From UBA11524 sp963642705 (lineage in GTDB: Bacteria > Bacillota > Clostridia > Christensenellales > Aristaeellaceae), in NCBI GenBank assembly GCA_963642705.1, contig CAVIHU010000027.1, positions 1-26,281 of the forward strand: 26,281 nucleotides of DNA. Reading direction: 5' to 3'. Below are positions 23,071 to 26,281 of this stretch, one piece after another (position 1 is the stretch's first letter; every line of letters begins with the position of its first letter). The translations under genes were made by a program, and so were the position numbers. The notes beneath the pieces are model-generated. The model saw only the letters and a program-made list of their open reading frames with translations, searched no databases and was not told the origin of the DNA.

Positions 23071-23103
23071 ACGCCTTGCCCTCCTAAAGTCCTTCCCTAC
23101 TGC

Positions 23104-23385
23104 TTACGCAATAATCTTCTCGACAAACCAGCGTCCTATGTTGTTCCCCGTCATGGACGCGTTCCTTTCAAAGAACAGATACGTCTGGTGATTGTTCACC
23201 CAGATGGTGTAACGGTCGCCCTGCCCGCCGCAGCGCATGGCCGCAGCCTGTTTGATCTCGGTCACCTTGTCAATCACGTATCTCTTACCATCCTCCCAGC
23301 AGATGGCCATGGGGCGCATCTGGCCAGCCTCGTCAAAGGCCACCTTCACACCCACATAAACCTTAGCCCTCGCCTGTTCCTTCAC
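23104..23385 (-). CDS. Small DUF6504-like protein linked to Y-family polymerases
   Basis: A 93-residue protein beginning with GTG at 23385, preceded by AGGAGG at a good distance. It has the pattern 'RPMAICWEDGKRYVIDKVTEI' followed by 'GDRYTIWVNNHQTYLFFE' and 'GRWFVE'. That resembles the DUF6504 group, small beta-rich proteins encoded beside ImuB/DinB-type polymerases. It is 15 bases downstream of the ImmA gene and 33 upstream of the S24-like gene. The family call is from pattern memory and moderate. Part of its 3' end and the following leader recur in damaged form at 21978-22030. Confidence 0.6.
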   Translation of the reverse strand: MKEQARAKVYVGVKVAFDEAGQMRPMAICWEDGKRYVIDKVTEIKQAAAMRCGGQGDRYTIWVNNHQTYLFFERNASMTGNNIGRWFVEKIIA

Positions 23386-23400
23386 ATCAAACGCCTCCTG

Positions 23401-23919
23401 TTAGCGTGCTAAAAAGGTGCTGTCCAGTTCCACCGGCATCTTCATCGAATATCCGCGTTCCACCATGCTGTATAGCTTGAAGGCAAAGAAGGGCTCCGGA
23501 ATATACAGGGTGCGGGCAACGGTGAAAAAGTTTGCATCACAGGCTTTCATCGCGTCCAGCACTTCCTCATCGCTGATCAGGAAGTCAGCAGAGAAGAAGT
23601 TTGCCTCTCGTTCCTTCTTGCTCTTGGCCATGTAAATATCGCTGTCCCGGAAAGCGCCAACCTTCAGGTCATCCTTGTGGATAACAATATGCCCGCCTTC
23701 GTGCCCGGCAACCACCCGCTGCTCTTCTGCGCAGAGTCTGGCGTTAATAACAACATAGTTCGTTCGGTTGAGTATGGTGCAAAAGCCCTTGAGACCATTG
23801 CGCGGAAAAGCACGTGTAAACTCCACCACGACACCCATTGCATCCAGTAGTTCGAAAGGGTCGCGTGTATTGTACTTTTTCCGCAAGCGCTCCGCCTCAA
23901 GAAAAATCGAGTCGTTCAT
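23401..23919 (-). CDS. immA: ImmA/IrrE-family metallopeptidase
   Basis: A 172-residue zinc peptidase of the ImmA/IrrE (COG2856) family. The metal and catalytic motif H73-E74-G-G-H77 lies in 'AGHEGGHIVIH', and 'EREANFFSADFL' (about 102-113) supplies the third, acidic ligand region. In ICEBs1 and related elements ImmA cleaves the XRE repressor encoded next to it after DNA damage and so releases repression. Here the XRE gene is directly upstream (39-base gap) and the regulated gene is likely the divergent polymerase. GGAGG stands 11 bases before the ATG. Length is normal for the family. Confidence 0.93.
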   Translation of the reverse strand: MNDSIFLEAERLRKKYNTRDPFELLDAMGVVVEFTRAFPRNGLKGFCTILNRTNYVVINARLCAEEQRVVAGHEGGHIVIHKDDLKVGAFRDSDIYMAKSKKEREANFFSADFLISDEEVLDAMKACDANFFTVARTLYIPEPFFAFKLYSMVERGYSMKMPVELDSTFLAR

Positions 23920-23958
23920 TTACGAAAGATCCTCCAATCGTGAAGCGTCGCCTCTGTC

Positions 23959-24375
23959 TCAGGAATTTTCCTGTTTTATGTACCGCTTGTTGGTAAACTT
24001 CTTAGCCCGTTCCTTGGAATCCAGATAGAGACGCTGCATCTCCGTAATGAAGGCCAGCTCGTCTTCCGCTGAAAGCGTACCGCCTGCAAACAGCTGTGCC
24101 GTCTCTTCCAGTATGTCCTTGGCCTGCAGCACGCCACGGCGGCCATACTTCTCACTGACTTCTTCCATGAACTCTTCGTTCTCGGTGCGCAGATACTGCA
24201 CATCCGTCTCCAGCGCCTTCGCCAGCTTCTCATAGGTTTCCCGATTGCGTGGATAAACGCTCCCGCTTTCATAGGCAGCAATCGTCCGCCGGGACACACC
24301 AGCAGCCTTCGCCAGCGCTTCCTGAGACCACTCGTGCAGCAACCGAAGCTCCTTTACCTTCTCGCCAAATGTCAT
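23959..24375 (-). CDS. XRE-family repressor (ImmR-like)
   Basis: A 138-residue regulator with an N-terminal lambda-repressor-type helix-turn-helix at about 3-58 ('VKELRLLHEWSQEALAKAAGVSRRTIAAYESG'). A helical C-terminal part rich in Glu and Lys ends 'FTNKRYIKQENS'. The ATG at 24375 has AAGGAGG 8 bases upstream; a GTG two codons earlier is too close to it. It is the first gene of the leftward operon and is followed by ImmA, its probable protease. The intergenic region toward the polymerase gene contains repeated 17-bp palindromic sequences that overlap both promoters. The best inference is that this protein represses both directions until ImmA inactivates it. Confidence 0.9.
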   Translation of the reverse strand: MTFGEKVKELRLLHEWSQEALAKAAGVSRRTIAAYESGSVYPRNRETYEKLAKALETDVQYLRTENEEFMEEVSEKYGRRGVLQAKDILEETAQLFAGGTLSAEDELAFITEMQRLYLDSKERAKKFTNKRYIKQENS

Positions 24376-24389
24376 GACCACGACCTCCT

Positions 24390-24406
24390 TGGAATTTCAA
24401 CTTCAC
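24390..24406 (-). promoter_or_regulatory. Operator-like site 5 (leader of the XRE gene)
   Basis: The 17-mer has a good right half CTTCAC and a weaker left half. As a mirror image of the site before the polymerase gene, it shares the stretch GAATTTCAACT with it. It lies 15 bases before the XRE start codon. Confidence 0.45.
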
Positions 24407-24416
24407 ACTTTTCTTG

Positions 24417-24445
24417 TTGACAGTGCAGGTAAACTGCGCTATAAT
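24417..24445 (+). promoter_or_regulatory. Rightward consensus promoter with operator in the spacer (polymerase gene)
   Basis: A perfect TTGACA (24417-24422) and a perfect TATAAT (24440-24445) are separated by exactly 17 bases. Those 17 bases are themselves a palindrome-like operator, GTGCAG-GTAAA-CTGCGC (24423-24439). A protein bound there would exclude RNA polymerase. Confidence 0.92.
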
Positions 24446-24452
24446 CACGATT

Positions 24453-24469
24453 GTGAAGCTCAACTGCAC
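24453..24469. promoter_or_regulatory. Operator-like site 2, between the two start points
   Basis: GTGAAG-CTCAA-CTGCAC has inverted arms with one mismatch. It lies exactly between the two facing -10 boxes, covering the expected start points of both transcripts, and is the best-placed site for control of both directions at once. Confidence 0.7.
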
Positions 24470-24473
24470 AATC

Positions 24474-24502
24474 ATTATAGCAAACGTGCAGCACACTGTC
24501 AA
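24474..24502 (-). promoter_or_regulatory. Leftward consensus promoter facing the rightward one (XRE operon)
   Basis: On the minus strand TTGACA (24502-24497) and TATAAT (24479-24474) are both perfect, with a 17-base spacer. A GTGCAG half-site begins at 24486, and an imperfect palindrome runs over the -35 box. The promoter points toward the rightward promoter, so each polymerase must cross the other promoter. Confidence 0.9.
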
Positions 24503-24520
24503 GAGGCCGCGTAGAAAAAT

Positions 24521-24537
24521 GTGCAGTTGAAATTCAC
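24521..24537 (+). promoter_or_regulatory. Operator-like site 4 (leader of the polymerase gene)
   Basis: GTGCAG-TTGAA-ATTCAC, related to the other sites with one mismatch in the right half. It lies 16 bases before the polymerase start codon, just before its ribosome binding site, in mirror-image position to the site before the XRE gene. Confidence 0.6.
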
Positions 24538-24553
24538 ACGAGGAGGTGACGAC

Positions 24554-25795
24554 ATGCACAACCGATGCATCCTGCACAGTGACGCGAATTGCTTCTACGC
24601 GTCCGTGGAGATGCTTTTAAATCCTGAACTGCGAGGAAAGGCCGTGGCCGTGTGCGGCAGTACGGAGGAAAGACACGGCATTGTGCTGGCCAAGAGCGAA
24701 CTGGCTAAGAAAGCAGGCGTGAAGACCGGACAGGCCAATTGGGAAGCTCGGCAAGCCTGCCCCGGTCTGATCATGGTGCCGCCTCATTATGACCAGTATT
24801 GCAAGTTTTCCCGGCTCCTGCGGAACATCTACCTGCGATATACCAATCTTGTGGAGCCGTATGGCATGGATGAGTGCTGGCTGGACGTGACAGGCAGTGC
24901 CCGCATCAAGGGCAGCGGCGAACAGATCGCAGAGGAAATCCGGAAAACGGTTAAAGAGGAGCTGGGCATCACCGTATCCATTGGCGTGAGCTTTAATAAG
25001 ATCTTTGCCAAGCTGGGCTCTGATATGAAAAAGCCAGATGCCATTACGGTGCTGGATGATGCCAACTGGAAAGAGCGCATCTGGCCTATCCCTGTGTCAG
25101 ACCTTCTGTATGTAGGTCGCTCCACCATAAGAAAGCTCATGGAGCGCTGCGTGTATACCATTGGCGATCTGGCCAAGACAGACCCTTCCCTGCTGAACTG
25201 CTGGTTGGGTAAGAACGGCTTAAGCCTCTGGGTTTTTGCCAACGGTGAGGACATGTCGCGGGTCATGCCGGACGGCTATGAGGCTCCCATCAAGTCCGTT
25301 GGCCATGGAATCACCTGCTCCTGCGATTTGCATCAGAACGAAGAGGTCTGGAAGGTTATGCTGGAGCTTTCACAGGACATAGGGCATAGGCTAAGGGAGT
25401 ACCACCTGTGCGCCAAAGGGGTCAAGCTCTATGTCCGGGAAAACGAGCTGAACGGCATGATGCATCAGATGCAGCTGTCCTATCCGTCGCAAAGCGCCAT
25501 GGAGATCGCACAGGCGGCACGGTCGCTGTTTGCGCGGTGGTATTGCTGGAGCCGACCTGTCCGGGCTGTCTGCGTCACGGCCATGAACCTTGTTCCCGAA
25601 GAGCGTCCTGTCCAGCTGGATTTGTTCGGCGATGAAAACGCCCGAATGAAACGTCAGAAGCTGGAAACCTGTGTGGATGAAATCCGCGCCCGGTTTGGCA
25701 AACGCTCTATTTACGCTGCTTCCCTCATGGGTGACCTGCATATGCCGGGAGATGGTCGCCATGAGGTTACGATGCCCGGCATGATGTATACCTGA
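24554..25795 (+). CDS. Y-family DNA polymerase (DinB/UmuC type)
   Basis: A 413-residue translesion polymerase. The catalytic carboxylates are Asp10 in 'LHSDANCFYASVE' (with Glu19 of the steric region) and Asp106-Glu107 in 'YGMDECWLDVTG'. 'ITVSIGVSFNKIFAKLGSDMKKPD' is the palm signature. Thumb helix-hairpin-helix and little-finger regions follow. QLDLF at 354-358 is a beta-clamp-binding motif. The start at 24554 has GAGGAGGTGAC directly upstream; an in-frame GTG at 24521 falls inside an operator-like site. It is the first gene of the rightward arm, opposite an XRE/ImmA operon, rather than behind a LexA box, which I could not find. It should copy past DNA lesions, with raised mutation rates. 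Confidence 0.95.
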   Translation: MHNRCILHSDANCFYASVEMLLNPELRGKAVAVCGSTEERHGIVLAKSELAKKAGVKTGQANWEARQACPGLIMVPPHYDQYCKFSRLLRNIYLRYTNLVEPYGMDECWLDVTGSARIKGSGEQIAEEIRKTVKEELGITVSIGVSFNKIFAKLGSDMKKPDAITVLDDANWKERIWPIPVSDLLYVGRSTIRKLMERCVYTIGDLAKTDPSLLNCWLGKNGLSLWVFANGEDMSRVMPDGYEAPIKSVGHGITCSCDLHQNEEVWKVMLELSQDIGHRLREYHLCAKGVKLYVRENELNGMMHQMQLSYPSQSAMEIAQAARSLFARWYCWSRPVRAVCVTAMNLVPEERPVQLDLFGDENARMKRQKLETCVDEIRARFGKRSIYAASLMGDLHMPGDGRHEVTMPGMMYT

Positions 25796-25813
25796 TTTTG
25801 TTGGGAGGTACAA

Positions 25814-26059
25814 ATGGCAGAGGAAATCATGGTTCTGTGTCCGTGGTGCAATAAAGGGGAAGTCTTCATTGAAAGCGGAGGCAACGGCAACGTGTCCATC
25901 ATGTGCCCGCGCTGCTCTCACTGCTTCAAGCTGCGTCTGCACGACTGCTCGACCGTGCGCATACAGCCGCATCGCAAACTGCCACAGGCAGCTGCCAAGG
26001 TTTATCACGTGAAAGGCGCACTTTCATCGCCTATCAAGCATAAGAACATTACTGACTGA
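25814..26059 (+). CDS. Small zinc-ribbon protein
   Basis: An 81-residue protein with two Cys pairs, CPWC (about 9-12) and CPRC (about 31-34), separated by a Gly-rich hairpin: a classical zinc-ribbon arrangement. A basic, His-containing tail follows. TTGGGAGGTAC precedes the ATG, 18 bases after the polymerase gene, so it is probably in the same transcript, which ends at the terminator at 26087. I do not recognise a named family. It could bind nucleic acid or a polymerase subunit. Confidence 0.7.
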   Translation: MAEEIMVLCPWCNKGEVFIESGGNGNVSIMCPRCSHCFKLRLHDCSTVRIQPHRKLPQAAAKVYHVKGALSSPIKHKNITD

Positions 26060-26086
26060 CCGCCGGGGCTATACGCCACCACTAAG

Positions 26087-26136
26087 GCCGGAGTAATGAC
26101 TGGATGAACACGTCCAGCATTATTCCGGCTTTTTTC
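26087..26136 (+). terminator. Long terminator of the polymerase/zinc-ribbon transcript
   Basis: GCCGGAGTAATGACTGGA (26087-26104) pairs with TCCAGCATTATTCCGGC (26113-26129) with one bulge or mismatch and is followed by six T. It is a strong intrinsic terminator. Confidence 0.88.
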
Positions 26137-26275
26137 TTTGCAGGTTGACCTTTTTCGAGCTTTTTCCGCACCGCATCATGCCGGATAACAAAGTGAGGAA
26201 AATTTTTCAAACATCTCATTAGGTGCGACCTTTGTTTTTTATCATGAACTCACCAAAGCGAAAGGGGGTGTGGAG

Positions 26276-26281
26276 ATGCAA
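26276..26281 (+). CDS. Start of a further gene, cut by the window edge
   Basis: ATGCAA at the last six bases follows a strong AAAGGGGGTGTGGAG ribosome binding site (26261-26275). Only two codons are visible, so nothing can be said of the product. In the preceding 26137-26260 I see no gene and no convincing promoter. Confidence 0.45.

Noticed and set aside
24376..24553. LexA control of the Y-family polymerase
   Set aside because: No GAACNNNNGTTC-like box is present; the repeated GTGCAG/CTGCAC sites and the adjacent XRE gene explain the region better.

Overview
The window looks like a chromosome segment of an anaerobic Firmicute of the Clostridia type. The signs are strong Gram-positive ribosome binding sites (GGAGG), TTGACA/TATAAT promoters with 17-base spacers, short U-tract terminators, a DhaS-like TetR regulator, an AzgA-type purine permease and a Firmicutes-style oleate hydratase. 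I cannot name a species.

Layout. (1) 1-465: an initiator tRNA-fMet and an elongator tRNA-Met behind one strong promoter, closed by a terminator. (2) 466-10,901: GC-rich, core-like DNA. It holds a GyrI-like effector-binding protein and a small unknown gene (minus strand), a TetR regulator followed by an oleate hydratase, an ECF sigma/membrane anti-sigma pair (minus), an AzgA-type permease (minus), and a two-gene unit of a secreted CHAP-like protein plus a membrane protein that resembles a YkuE-type phosphoesterase without its metal ligands. (3) About 10,905-20,932: visibly AT-richer accessory DNA, a defence island. It starts with a broken type I specificity gene (hsdS) between two copies of a ~120-bp repeat. 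One strong promoter then drives five tightly packed genes: two Eco57I/N6-adenine methyltransferase-like subunits, a GIY-YIG nuclease-SF2 helicase fusion, a SIR2 NAD-hydrolase-like protein and a HerA ATPase. A DUF2513 gene carrying two frameshifts closes the island. (4) 20,952-26,281: a DNA-damage-like cassette. A leftward operon encodes an XRE repressor, an ImmA metallopeptidase, a DUF6504-like protein, a UmuD/LexA-like S24 domain lacking its Ser/Lys dyad, a SLOG protein, a truncated metallo-beta-lactamase remnant and an SRAP (HMCES/YedK) protein. Rightward come a Y-family DNA polymerase with a clamp-binding motif and a zinc-ribbon protein. The first two codons of a further gene lie at the very end.

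The two most interesting systems are these. First, the five-gene operon looks like a restriction-modification module joined, without a visible internal promoter, to the known abortive-infection pair SIR2-HerA. Discrimination by methylation, DNA attack and NAD+ depletion could then form one layered defence. Second, the XRE/ImmA and polymerase arms are driven by two consensus promoters that face each other and overlap, with an array of GTGCAG-N5-CTGCAC-like operators in and around them. This looks like a LexA-independent switch for translesion synthesis. Both functional readings are inferences from domain content and gene order.
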